From an uncultured Acetatifactor sp. (GTDB lineage Bacteria > Bacillota > Clostridia > Lachnospirales > Lachnospiraceae): a DNA stretch of 14,527 bases. The notes under the pieces are model-generated. The model was not told where the DNA came from. It saw only the letters and a list, made by a program, of their open reading frames with translations, and did not search any database. The position numbers and the translations under genes are program-made. Shown here in pieces: positions 1 to 7,674 of this stretch. The stretch covers positions 1-14,527 of the forward strand of contig CAKRYI010000035.1 of NCBI GenBank assembly GCA_934426825.1. Direction: 5' to 3'. The first letter of the stretch is position 1. Every line of letters begins with the position of its first letter.

Positions 1-996
1 GACCGCCAGCGGGAACAGGAAAAATTAGCAAAGGTCAAATCCATGACCCACAATGATTTTAACGCCCACGGGGTGGAAGAATTGTTTGAACAGATTATGT
101 CCATGAGCCGCAAACTGCAATACCAGATGCTGGCTGACCACGGAAGCCTTGGAAAACTGCCTTTTATCGGGGTGGATGAATTGGACACCGCAAAGGCAAG
201 AGTAGTCTTTCAGGGAGCGGACGGCGCCTATTCCCAGGCGGCAATGATGAAATATTTCGGGGACAAAATTAACAGCTTTCATGTGGACACTTTCCGGGAC
301 GCTATGAGCGCCATTGACGAGGGAAGCGCTGATTTTGCCGTTCTCCCCATTGAAAATTCCACTGCCGGAATAGTGAGTGAAATCTATGATTTACTGGTAG
401 AGTTTGAAAATTATATTGTCGGGGAGCAGATTATCAAAATCGAGCACTGTCTGCTCGGCGTTCCCGGCGCAAAGATAGAGGACATTAAAACGGTATATTC
501 CCATCCACAGTCCCTGATGCAGAGTTCCAAGTATTTAGCAGATCACGCATGGCAGCAAATCAGTATGCAGAACAATGCGTTTGCCGCCAAAAAGGTAGCG
601 GACGAGAAGGACAAGTCGCAGGCGGCCATCGCGGGAGAGCATGCCGGAAAGATTTACGGGCTGGAAGTGTTGGAAAAGGGAATCAACCAGTCAGGCAGCA
701 ATTCCACCCGTTTCATTATCGTAACCAATCAGAAAATATTTAAAAAGGACGCCCAAAAGGTGAGCATATGTTTTGAGGTGGCGCATGAGAGCGGCTCCCT
801 ATACCATATGCTGTCCCATTTTATCTACAACAATCTGAATATGACAAAAATCGAGAGCCGCCCCATTGAGGACAGAAACTGGGAATACCGGTTTTTCATA
901 GATTTTGAGGGAAATCTGGCGGACAGCTCCGTCAAAAACGCACTCAGAGGTTTGCGGGACGAGGCGCGCAATATGAAAATATTGGGAAATTACTAG
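1..996 (+). CDS. pheA: Chorismate mutase/prephenate dehydratase (P-protein), 5' end outside window
   Basis: The protein acts in the cytoplasm in phenylalanine synthesis: chorismate to prephenate (mutase), then prephenate to phenylpyruvate (dehydratase). The frame is open from base 1, and the residues before the ATG at 43 (DRQREQEKLAKVKS, running on to LFEQIMSMSRKLQYQ) look like the end of an AroQ-type chorismate mutase domain, so 43 is internal and the gene starts upstream. The dehydratase domain follows from about base 205 (VVFQGADGAYSQAA, VLPIENSTAGIV, and the catalytic-type NSTRF motif at about 700-714). A C-terminal ACT domain has the phenylalanine-binding motif ESRP and GSLYHML in place of the usual GAL, so feedback inhibition by phenylalanine is expected. 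The stop is TAG at 994. The next gene starts 26 bases later on the same strand, consistent with an operon. I see nothing broken in the visible part. Confidence 0.95.
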   Translation, partial: DRQREQEKLAKVKSMTHNDFNAHGVEELFEQIMSMSRKLQYQMLADHGSLGKLPFIGVDELDTAKARVVFQGADGAYSQAAMMKYFGDKINSFHVDTFRDAMSAIDEGSADFAVLPIENSTAGIVSEIYDLLVEFENYIVGEQIIKIEHCLLGVPGAKIEDIKTVYSHPQSLMQSSKYLADHAWQQISMQNNAFAAKKVADEKDKSQAAIAGEHAGKIYGLEVLEKGINQSGSNSTRFIIVTNQKIFKKDAQKVSICFEVAHESGSLYHMLSHFIYNNLNMTKIESRPIEDRNWEYRFFIDFEGNLADSSVKNALRGLRDEARNMKILGNY

Positions 997-1022
997 GCAA
1001 AGGACAGGAGCATTACAGGGCG

Positions 1023-2312
1023 ATGAGAGAGAAAGAATTAATTGTATACCGGGATTTTGAAGATGGAGAACTGCTGTATGATATGGCGTGGCTCATGGAA
1101 CATTATAATGACGACTATTATAATGAGGAAGATATGGCGGCGCTGTTCTACGAGTGTATTCATGCGCTGATTGACCTTGCCGGAAATTACGGTTTCCACG
1201 GCAATCTGTGGCACTGCTATCTGGCAAATCTGCTTGTTAACAATGAAAACAGTTACAGCTGTGGGTGTGAAATCCGCGGAGAGATTCAGGGAACCATCAA
1301 TGATGCGGCGCTGCATGACATTGTGATTTTCAAGGAATTCTATGATTTTGATTTCAGACCTTTAATGGAAAGGCTGCGTGTGCCGGAATTTGCAATGATT
1401 GAAAACTATGCCAGCAGTATGCAGGAGAGCAAGGTGTACAACACCAGAATCTGTGCCCGCATCTGTGAACTGGCGGAAAAATTCTGTAAAGACCACACAC
1501 CGGAGGAGATGAAAGCCACTCTGACCCAGTTTTACAAAGAGTACGGTGTGGGCAAATTCGGTCTCCACAAGTCCTTCCGCATCACTCATGACGAGGAAGG
1601 GGTACATATCGAGCCGATTCTGAATATCGCCCATGTGAAGCTGGACGATTTGGTGGGATATGAACTGCCGAAGAAAAAGCTGGTGGATAACACAGAGGCA
1701 TTTGTGAACGGTAAAAAAGCCAATAACTGTCTGCTGTTCGGTGACGCCGGAACGGGAAAATCTTCCTCCATCAAAGCGATTGCCAATGAATATTATGACA
1801 GGGGACTTCGTATCATTGAGGTATACAAGCACCAGTTTCAGGATTTGAACGAGGTTATCAGTCAGATTAAAAAGAGAAACTACAAATTTATCATCTACAT
1901 GGATGACTTAAGTTTTGAGGAATTTGAAATCGAGTACAAGTATCTGAAAGCGGTTATCGAGGGCGGACTGGAGAAAAAGCCCGAAAACGTGCTGATTTAT
2001 GCGACCTCCAACCGCCGCCACCTGATTCGTGAAAACTACAGCGACAAGGAAGAAATCAGGGAGGATATGCACACCAGTGATACCGTACAGGAGAAGCTGT
2101 CACTGGTATACCGTTTCGGCGTCACCATTTATTTCGGTGCACCGGACAAAAAGCAGTTCCAGAATATCGTAAAAACTTTGGCGGAGCGTTACGGCGTAAG
2201 TATGCCGGAGGAAACACTGCTTGCGGAGGCAAATAAATGGGAATTGAGCCACGGCGGATTGTCGGGCAGAAGTGCACAACAGTTTATCGATTACCTGTTA
2301 GGTCAGGTGTAA
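1023..2312 (+). CDS. DUF815-family AAA+ ATPase of unknown function
   Basis: This 429-residue protein has two parts. Residues 1 to about 205 are an acidic, mostly helical N-terminal region with no motif I recognise (it contains a CGC tripeptide). Residues from about 210 are a P-loop ATPase: Walker A GDAGTGKSS at 240-248, Walker B IIYMDDLSFE with D294/D295, then ATSNRRHLI resembling a sensor-1 region, and a C-terminal GGLSGRSAQQF that could supply sensor-2. KLDDLVGYELPKKKL before the P-loop is typical of DUF815 proteins, a widespread family of unknown role. No signal peptide or membrane segment is seen, so it is probably cytoplasmic. A purine-rich AGGACAGGAG lies about 12 bases before the ATG. 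It sits 26 bases after pheA and 27 bases before ppx, so co-transcription with the polyphosphate genes is likely. ATPase activity is a safe inference; the substrate is unknown. Confidence 0.9.
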   Translation: MREKELIVYRDFEDGELLYDMAWLMEHYNDDYYNEEDMAALFYECIHALIDLAGNYGFHGNLWHCYLANLLVNNENSYSCGCEIRGEIQGTINDAALHDIVIFKEFYDFDFRPLMERLRVPEFAMIENYASSMQESKVYNTRICARICELAEKFCKDHTPEEMKATLTQFYKEYGVGKFGLHKSFRITHDEEGVHIEPILNIAHVKLDDLVGYELPKKKLVDNTEAFVNGKKANNCLLFGDAGTGKSSSIKAIANEYYDRGLRIIEVYKHQFQDLNEVISQIKKRNYKFIIYMDDLSFEEFEIEYKYLKAVIEGGLEKKPENVLIYATSNRRHLIRENYSDKEEIREDMHTSDTVQEKLSLVYRFGVTIYFGAPDKKQFQNIVKTLAERYGVSMPEETLLAEANKWELSHGGLSGRSAQQFIDYLLGQV

Positions 2313-2339
2313 AAACGCATACAGTATTGGAGGAATGGT

Positions 2340-3881
2340 ATGAGCGTGAGGACATTTGCGGCCATAGACGTGGGAAGTTTCGAGCTGACCATGAAAATTT
2401 ATGAATTTTCCGGCAAAAACAACATGCGGGAGGTGGATTGCATCAGCCAGCGTCTGGATTTGGGAACGGAGACCTACGCCAACGGAAAAATCAGCAATGA
2501 GAAAGTGGATGAGCTTTGCCGGACATTAAAAGAGTTTGCGGAAATCATGAACTCTTACAAGGTGGAGGCGTACAAGGCATACGGCACCAGCGCTATCCGC
2601 GAGACGGAGAACTCCACCATACTGCTGGATCAGATAGAACAGCGCACCGGAATCCGGGTGGAAGTGCTGAGCAACTCCGAGCAGCGTTTTTTGGATTACA
2701 AATCCGTTGCCTCCAAGGGAGAGAGTTTCCGTAAGATTATTGAGGAAAAAACCGCCATTGTGGACATTGGCGGCGGCAGTATCCAGATTTCCCTGTTTGA
2801 AAACGATACTTTGGTATCCACCCAGAATTTACGTCTGGGCGTCCTTCGTATTCAGGAAATGCTGCATCATATGCGGGTGGGCAATTCCAAGACCGAGGAA
2901 CTTATTGACGAGCTTGCCACGGCGCAGCTTGCCACCTACAAGAAACTTTATCTGAAAGACCGGGAAATACAGAATGTGATTCTGGTGGATGACTATATTT
3001 CCCCGTGGGCGGTGAAAAGGGCGAGAACCGAAGGAAAACAGTCCGTCACCGATACCACCGAATTTGAACAGCTTATCAAACTTCTGCGGAGCAGAAACAC
3101 CTCGGAAATTGCAGCAAAAATGGACGTTTCGGAGGAAAAGGTTCCGTTAATGTTAATCAGTGCGGTGCTGACGAGGCGTATTGCCTGTCTCATGGAAGCA
3201 GACGCCATCTGGGCACCCGGTGTAACGCTGTGCGACGGTATCGCCTATGAGTATGCGGAAAAAATCAAAATGTTCACCAAGGAACATGATTTTGAAAAAG
3301 ATATTCTTGCCTGCTCCATGAACATCAGCAAGCGCTACATGGGCAGCAGAAAACGCTCCGAGACACTGGATAAGATTGCAACCACGATTTTTGACAGCAT
3401 GAAAAAGGTGCACGGACTGGGCAAGAGGGAGAGATTGTACCTGCGTATTGCCGCTATCCTTCACGGCTGCGGTAAGTATGTGAGTCTGGTAAATATCGGG
3501 GAAACTTCCTATAATATTATTATGTCCACCGAGATTATCGGACTTTCCCATCTGGAGAGGGAAATTGTGGCAAGCGTTGTGCGGTTTAATCACAGTAAGT
3601 TCCAATATTACGGACAGAGCAGTCAGAATACGTTGGACCGGGATTCCTATCTGGTGGTGGCAAAGCTGACGGCAATCCTTCGGCTGGCAAACAGTCTGGA
3701 CCGCAGCCACAAACAGAAATTAGGCGGACTGAAAGCAACGCTGCATGACAATGAACTTTTGCTGAACGTGGACACACAGGAAGATATTACACTGGAAGCG
3801 TGCTATTTTGACCAGAGAGCGGAGTTCTTTAAGGAAGTATTCAGCATCACGCCGGTGCTGAAGCAGAAAAAGAATTTTTAG
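2340..3881 (+). CDS. ppx: Ppx/GppA-family exopolyphosphatase homologue with atypical active-site motifs
   Basis: The family removes terminal phosphates from polyphosphate or hydrolyses pppGpp. This 513-residue protein has the ASKHA fold signatures in order: phosphate-1 AAIDVGSFELTMKIYE near residue 7, YGTSAIRETEN near 80, VEVLSNSEQRFLDY at 107-120, and VDIGGGSIQIS at 141-151. A C-terminal HD-like domain (about 330-513) contains LHGCGKYVS. Several positions differ from the classical family: S-G-x-E-E-A is S-N-S-E-Q-R (Q115), GGGSTE is GGGSIQ (Q149), and the HD pair is H375-G376. Either this clade uses other residues, or activity is weak, altered or regulatory. Start choice is firm, with TTGGAGGAA just before the ATG. 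It is 18 bases upstream of ppk, the classical synthesis/degradation pairing. Family membership is sure; exact enzymatic activity is not. Confidence 0.9.
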   Translation: MSVRTFAAIDVGSFELTMKIYEFSGKNNMREVDCISQRLDLGTETYANGKISNEKVDELCRTLKEFAEIMNSYKVEAYKAYGTSAIRETENSTILLDQIEQRTGIRVEVLSNSEQRFLDYKSVASKGESFRKIIEEKTAIVDIGGGSIQISLFENDTLVSTQNLRLGVLRIQEMLHHMRVGNSKTEELIDELATAQLATYKKLYLKDREIQNVILVDDYISPWAVKRARTEGKQSVTDTTEFEQLIKLLRSRNTSEIAAKMDVSEEKVPLMLISAVLTRRIACLMEADAIWAPGVTLCDGIAYEYAEKIKMFTKEHDFEKDILACSMNISKRYMGSRKRSETLDKIATTIFDSMKKVHGLGKRERLYLRIAAILHGCGKYVSLVNIGETSYNIIMSTEIIGLSHLEREIVASVVRFNHSKFQYYGQSSQNTLDRDSYLVVAKLTAILRLANSLDRSHKQKLGGLKATLHDNELLLNVDTQEDITLEACYFDQRAEFFKEVFSITPVLKQKKNF

Positions 3882-3899
3882 TGAGAAAAGAGGGAAGAC

Positions 3900-6032
3900 A
3901 TGGCAGAGACAGATTTCAAAAATCCGAATTATTATGTAAACCGTGAATTAAGCTGGCTGTTGTTTGATAACAGAGTTTTGAACGAGGCAAGGGATAAAAA
4001 TATTCCCCTGTTTGAGCGCTTGAAATTTTTAAGCATCACTGCCTCCAATCTGGATGAATTTTTCATGGTCAGAGTGGCGTCCCTGAAAGATATGGTGAAT
4101 GCCGGATATGATAAGCCGGATTTGGCGGGAATGACCCCGACCCAGCAGTTGAAGGCACTGCATGAAAAAATTCACGAACTGGTGGATTTGCAGTATTCCA
4201 CCTATAACCGTTCCCTGCTTCCCCTTTTGGAGCAGAACGGACTTCATATTATCAGACACCACGAACATCTGACGGAGGAAGAGGCAGAGTTTGTGGACAA
4301 CTATTTTGAGGAAAATGTATATCCGGTTTTGACCCCCATGGCGGTGGATTCCTCCAGACCGTTTCCGCTGATTCGCAATAAGACACTGAATATCGGTGCC
4401 ATGGTGCGGAAAAAGGACAATGAGGACGAGCTGGAATTTGCGACGGTGCAGGTGCCGGGGGTACTGTCCCGGATTGTACAGCTTCCCACCGAGGGAAAGA
4501 CCAAGAAGGTCATCCTGTTGGAAGAAATCATTGAGCGGAATATTCAGAAACTGTTTCTGAATTATCATATTGTGTGCGCACATCCTTTCCGTATTATGAG
4601 AAATGCGGATTTGACCATTGAGGAGGATGAAGCTGCGGATTTATTAAAAGAAATTGAGAAACAGCTTAAGAAACGTCAGTGGGGCGAGGCAATCCGGCTG
4701 GAAGTGGAAGCCGGTATGGACAGCCATCAGTTAAAAGTGATTAAAAAGGAACTGCATATCGGTGAGCAGAATATTTACGAGATTGACGGTCCGCTGGATT
4801 TGACCGTGTTAATGAAATTGTACGGACTGGACGGATTTTCCCATTTGAAAACCCCGAAATATGAGCCACAGCAGGTTCCGGAGCTTCCTGCGGGCTGCAG
4901 TATTTTTGAAGAAATCCGGAAAGGTGATATTTTGCTGCACCATCCGTACCAGACCTTTACCCCTGTGGTGGAATTTATCAGACAGGCGGCAAAGGATCCG
5001 GAAGTCCTTGCCATCAAGCAGACATTGTACCGTGTCAGCGGTAATTCCCCCATTATTGCGGCATTGGCGCAGGCGGCGGAGAACGGCAAGCAGGTAACGG
5101 TTCTGGTTGAGTTGAAAGCGCGTTTTGACGAGGAAAACAATATTGTGTGGGCGAGAATGCTGGAAAAAGCAGGCTGCCACGTTATCTACGGTCTGGTGGG
5201 TTTAAAAACCCACAGCAAGATTACCCTTGTGGTGAGAAGGGAACAGGACGGAATCCGCAGATATGTGCACCTTGGAACCGGAAACTACAACGATGCGACA
5301 GCGAAGCTCTACACGGATATTGGTATGCTGACCTGCGCGGAGGCAATCGGCGAGGACGCAACCGCGGTATTCAATATGCTTTCCGGTTATTCGGAGCCGC
5401 TGTTTTGGAACAAGCTGGCACTGGCGCCGCTGTGGCTGAAAAACAAGTTCCTGTACCTGATTGGCAGGGAGAAAAAATATGCCGAAGAAGGCAGACCCGC
5501 TCATATCATTGCAAAAATGAACTCTCTGTGCGATAAGGATATTATTGCGGCATTGTACGAGGCAAGTGCGGCGGGTGTGAAGATTGACCTGATTGTCAGG
5601 GGAATCTGTTGTCTGAAAGTGGGGATTCCGGGTGTCAGCGAAAATATTACCGTGCGCTCCATTGTGGGAAATTTCTTAGAGCACAGCCGAATCTTTTATT
5701 TTGAAAACGGCGAGCACTACGAGATATACTGCGGCAGTGCGGACTGGATGCCCAGAAACTTAGAGCGCCGCGTGGAAATTCTGTTCCCGGTGGACAGACC
5801 GGAGTTAAAAGAGGAACTACTGCACATTTTGCAGAATCAGCTGGCGGACAATGTGAAAGCCTCGGTGCTACAGCCTGACGGAAGCTATGTAAAACCGGAC
5901 AGACGTGGCAAGAGAATGTTCAATTCTCAGGAGGTATTCTGCAAGGAAGCGGTGGAGAAGGCGAAAAAGACTGCCGAGATAACCGCAGCGGAGAGCCGCA
6001 GATTTGTTCCTGAGACAAGACATGAAGAATAA
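3900..6032 (+). CDS. ppk: Polyphosphate kinase 1
   Basis: Ppk1 reversibly transfers the gamma phosphate of ATP to a growing inorganic polyphosphate chain. At 710 residues it is full length. The N-terminal domain opens with NRELSWLLFDNRVLNEA and has FLSITASNLDEFFMVRV. The catalytic domains hold VLVELKARFDEENNI, then GLKTHSKITLVVRRE with H438 matching the autophosphorylated histidine, and RRYVHLGTGNYND with the second conserved histidine H457. Near the end is SADWMPRNLERRVEILFPV. A charged tail of about 35 residues follows the last conserved block. No membrane segment is seen, though the enzyme is often membrane-associated in other bacteria. The start is supported by AGAGGGAAG before the ATG. 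It lies 18 bases after ppx and 13 bases before maf, within one transcription unit. All key residues I can check are intact, in contrast to the neighbouring Ppx. Confidence 0.97.
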   Translation: MAETDFKNPNYYVNRELSWLLFDNRVLNEARDKNIPLFERLKFLSITASNLDEFFMVRVASLKDMVNAGYDKPDLAGMTPTQQLKALHEKIHELVDLQYSTYNRSLLPLLEQNGLHIIRHHEHLTEEEAEFVDNYFEENVYPVLTPMAVDSSRPFPLIRNKTLNIGAMVRKKDNEDELEFATVQVPGVLSRIVQLPTEGKTKKVILLEEIIERNIQKLFLNYHIVCAHPFRIMRNADLTIEEDEAADLLKEIEKQLKKRQWGEAIRLEVEAGMDSHQLKVIKKELHIGEQNIYEIDGPLDLTVLMKLYGLDGFSHLKTPKYEPQQVPELPAGCSIFEEIRKGDILLHHPYQTFTPVVEFIRQAAKDPEVLAIKQTLYRVSGNSPIIAALAQAAENGKQVTVLVELKARFDEENNIVWARMLEKAGCHVIYGLVGLKTHSKITLVVRREQDGIRRYVHLGTGNYNDATAKLYTDIGMLTCAEAIGEDATAVFNMLSGYSEPLFWNKLALAPLWLKNKFLYLIGREKKYAEEGRPAHIIAKMNSLCDKDIIAALYEASAAGVKIDLIVRGICCLKVGIPGVSENITVRSIVGNFLEHSRIFYFENGEHYEIYCGSADWMPRNLERRVEILFPVDRPELKEELLHILQNQLADNVKASVLQPDGSYVKPDRRGKRMFNSQEVFCKEAVEKAKKTAEITAAESRRFVPETRHEE

Positions 6033-6033
6033 C

Positions 6034-6037
6034 GGAG
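6034..6037 (+). promoter_or_regulatory. RBS deciding the maf start
   Basis: GGAG lies 8 bases before the ATG at 6046. This supports the internal start rather than the in-frame ATG at 6004, which lies inside the end of ppk and would add 14 residues before the conserved Maf N terminus. Confidence 0.7.
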
Positions 6038-6045
6038 AATCGGAT

Positions 6046-6630
6046 ATGGAGATACTTTTGGCATCCGCCTCACCGAGAAGGAAGGAGCTGCTTGCGCAAA
6101 TCGGACTGGACTTTCAGGTCGAGGTGAGCAACGTGGAGGAAAAGGTCACGCAGACCGTTCCGGCACGGGTGGTGGAGGAGCTTTCCGCGCAGAAAGCGGA
6201 GGCAGTGTTTTTGCACAAAAAGAAAGAGGGAAACAGCGGGGAGCTGCTTGTAATCGGGGCGGACACCATTGTTGCCTGTGAGAATCAAATTCTCGGCAAG
6301 CCGGGAACTGCGGAAGAGGCAAAGCAAATGCTTTCCCTGCTTCAGGGGAATGTGCATGAGGTGTATACGGGAGTCACCCTGATTCATCAGTCTGCAGAGG
6401 GCGAAGTGACACAAAAGACTTTCCATGAGTGTACCAAGGTACATTTTTACCCCATGACGAATAAGGAAATCACGGAGTACGTGTCCACCGGAGACTGCAT
6501 GGATAAGGCGGGAGCCTACGGTATTCAGGGAATGTGTGCAAGATATATAAGCGGCATTGAAGGGGATTACAACAATGTGGTGGGACTGCCGGTGGGCAGG
6601 CTCTATCAGGAAGCAGGGGAATGGCTTTGA
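6046..6630 (+). CDS. maf: Maf-family nucleoside triphosphate pyrophosphatase
   Basis: Maf proteins hydrolyse dTTP/UTP or modified nucleotides to monophosphates, a house-cleaning activity also linked to septum formation. The protein is 194 residues, normal for the family. The N terminus MEILLASASPRRKELL carries the SxSPRR substrate loop at 7-12. GADTIV has the catalytic-type aspartate D73, followed by ILGKPGTAEEA and CMDKAGAYGIQG near residue 150, all hallmark motifs. The start at 6046 is chosen because the hallmark begins there, GGAG is well placed and the overlap with ppk disappears. It sits 13 bases after ppk and 15 before the HAD gene. The sequence does not let me decide firmly between the dTTP/UTP (YhdE-like) and m7GTP (YceF-like) subfamilies. 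Confidence 0.93.
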   Translation: MEILLASASPRRKELLAQIGLDFQVEVSNVEEKVTQTVPARVVEELSAQKAEAVFLHKKKEGNSGELLVIGADTIVACENQILGKPGTAEEAKQMLSLLQGNVHEVYTGVTLIHQSAEGEVTQKTFHECTKVHFYPMTNKEITEYVSTGDCMDKAGAYGIQGMCARYISGIEGDYNNVVGLPVGRLYQEAGEWL

Positions 6631-6645
6631 AAGGAAGGACAGCAG

Positions 6646-7296
6646 ATGAAAAAGGCAGCGATTTTTGACTTGGACGGAACCCTTTCCGACTCCATACAGA
6701 GCATGAAAATATGTACGGACGAGGCGGTGGCACCTTACGGGTACGGACCCTTTACCGAGGAGCAGTACAAATATTTTGTGGGGGACGGCGCGGCAAATCT
6801 GATAAAACGTGCACTGATTGCGGGCGGTGACGAGAAGCTGGAGCATTTTGACGAGGCATTTGCTAAATACAAGGAGCTTTTCAGCAAAGGGTGTACTTAC
6901 GGAATCAAGACCTATGACGGGATTCCCGAACTGCTTAAGGAGTTAAAAAACCGGGGCATGAAGATTGCTGTTTTGTCCAACAAACCCCATGCCCAGACCA
7001 TTGATGTCATTGAGACATTGTTTGGAAAGGGATATTTTGACGCGATTCAGGGACAGAAGGACGGTGTGCCCATAAAACCCAGCCCGGATGGCGTATATCA
7101 GATTTTGGAGCAGCTCGGACTGAAGATTGAGGACATTGTATATCTGGGAGATACCTCCACGGATATGAAAACCGGGAAAAATGCGGGAGCGTTCACGGTT
7201 GGTGTACTCTGGGGATTCCGCGACCGGAAGGAACTGGAGGAGAATCACGCAGACGCAGTGATAGCACATCCACTGGAATTGCTGGAATTATTATAA
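6646..7296 (+). CDS. HAD-superfamily phosphatase, phosphoglycolate phosphatase-like
   Basis: This 216-residue cytoplasmic enzyme belongs to HAD subfamily IA and dephosphorylates a small phosphorylated metabolite. Motif I is DLDGTLSDS with D8 (nucleophile) and D10 (acid/base). A helical cap domain spans about 15-85. Motif II is VLSNKPHAQT near 108, motif III is the lysine of KPSPDGVYQI near 145, and motif IV is YLGDTSTDMKTGKNAG near 165. The layout matches Gph, which removes phosphoglycolate formed in DNA repair, but PpaX-type pyrophosphatases and other IA enzymes look alike, so no symbol is given. The start is clear: AAGGAAGGA lies just upstream of the ATG at 6646. It follows maf by 15 bases. 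The pairing with Maf and polyphosphate genes suggests general phosphate-ester salvage. Confidence 0.9.
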   Translation: MKKAAIFDLDGTLSDSIQSMKICTDEAVAPYGYGPFTEEQYKYFVGDGAANLIKRALIAGGDEKLEHFDEAFAKYKELFSKGCTYGIKTYDGIPELLKELKNRGMKIAVLSNKPHAQTIDVIETLFGKGYFDAIQGQKDGVPIKPSPDGVYQILEQLGLKIEDIVYLGDTSTDMKTGKNAGAFTVGVLWGFRDRKELEENHADAVIAHPLELLELL

Positions 7297-7335
7297 TTCG
7301 GAGATAGGAATCCGAAATGGGAAGGTTGGACTTCC
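7297..7335 (+). other. Two small inverted repeats in the gap before the acidic gene
   Basis: TTCGGA (7297-7302) can pair with TCCGAA (7311-7316) across an 8-base loop, and GGAAG (7320-7324) with CTTCC (7331-7335) across a 6-base loop. Neither is followed by a T-run, so they are unlikely to be strong terminators. They could be RNA processing or partial attenuation elements between the main operon and the last small gene, or chance. Confidence 0.25.
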
Positions 7336-7349
7336 TGAATTGGAACAAA

Positions 7350-7354
7350 AGGAG
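7350..7354 (+). promoter_or_regulatory. RBS for the small acidic gene
   Basis: AGGAG is only 2 bases from the ATG at 7357 but 11 bases from the in-frame ATG at 7366. A 2-base spacer is too short for normal initiation, so 7366 is the more likely start (87 residues). Using 7357 would add only MSK. Confidence 0.55.
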
Positions 7355-7365
7355 AAATGAGCAAA

Positions 7366-7629
7366 ATGCAGGAATTTGATGAGGCAGTATTAAATTGTTT
7401 TTTGGAGAATCAGTTACAGCTTTTTCCGGAGAAGGTTGCCGACAGCCCGGAGGAAGCGGAGGAATTTTTGGAGGACTTCATGGCAGTAGTGGTAAATTCC
7501 GTAAAGGAAGTACAGGAGTATTTCGAGGAAGCAGGCATTGACATGGACGGAGCGAGCGGAGAGGAAATTTTAGAAGCGGACGAAGTCTTTGAAGTGGGAG
7601 ACGGAAGATATTTAATCGTGGAAGGATAA
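7366..7629 (+). CDS. Small highly acidic protein of unknown function
   Basis: I do not recognise a family. The 87-residue product has 19 Glu and 7 Asp against 2 Lys and 1 Arg, a net charge of about -23. It has no signal peptide, no membrane helix and one cysteine near the N terminus. The pattern EEAEEFLEDF, then VKEVQEYFEEAGID, suggests amphipathic helices, and the end FEVGDGRYLIVEG looks like a beta hairpin, so it is probably a small folded domain rather than a disordered tail. It is the last plus-strand gene before a convergent junction, 69 bases after the HAD gene, and could be read from the same operon. A good RBS, an intact frame and protein-like composition argue that it is real. An acidic binding partner or nucleic-acid mimic is possible but purely speculative. 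Confidence 0.75.
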   Translation: MQEFDEAVLNCFLENQLQLFPEKVADSPEEAEEFLEDFMAVVVNSVKEVQEYFEEAGIDMDGASGEEILEADEVFEVGDGRYLIVEG

Positions 7630-7639
7630 TCTTTAAAGG

Positions 7640-7674
7640 AACCTCCGGCGAAGGAATTCCCCGAAGGGGAGGTT
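7640..7674. terminator. Stem-loop between convergent genes, possible bidirectional terminator
   Basis: AACCTCC (7640-7646) pairs with GGAGGTT (7668-7674), a perfect 7-base outer stem. Inside, CCCC (7659-7662) can alternatively pair with GGGG (7666-7669) around a GAA loop, and GGAATTCC is self-complementary. The element lies exactly between the stop of the acidic gene (plus) and the stop of the PHP-HAD gene (minus), whose TAA overlaps the stem base. T-tracts are short on both sides (TTTA on plus, TTCCTTT on minus), so termination strength is uncertain. Confidence 0.5.

Noticed and set aside
43..996. pheA read as starting at the ATG at 43
   Set aside because: The frame is open back to base 1 and the residues before and after 43 form one chorismate mutase helix pattern, so the true start is outside the window.
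1362..1832. Minus-strand 156-codon frame opposite the DUF815 gene
   Set aside because: Antisense shadow with no motif and no ribosome binding site evident.
3153..4583. Minus-strand open frames of about 185 codons opposite ppx (3153-3710) and ppk (4029-4583)
   Set aside because: No family resemblance, low-plausibility composition and full overlap with well-supported genes.
6004..6045. Upstream in-frame ATG as the maf start, overlapping ppk
   Set aside because: The Maf hallmark starts at 6046, GGAG is ideally placed for it, and the added residues are just out-of-frame ppk sequence.
6070..6846. 258-codon open frame on the minus strand across maf and the HAD gene
   Set aside because: It is rich in Cys, His and Arg with no recognisable domain or RBS, and it lies opposite two clear genes; it is an antisense shadow.
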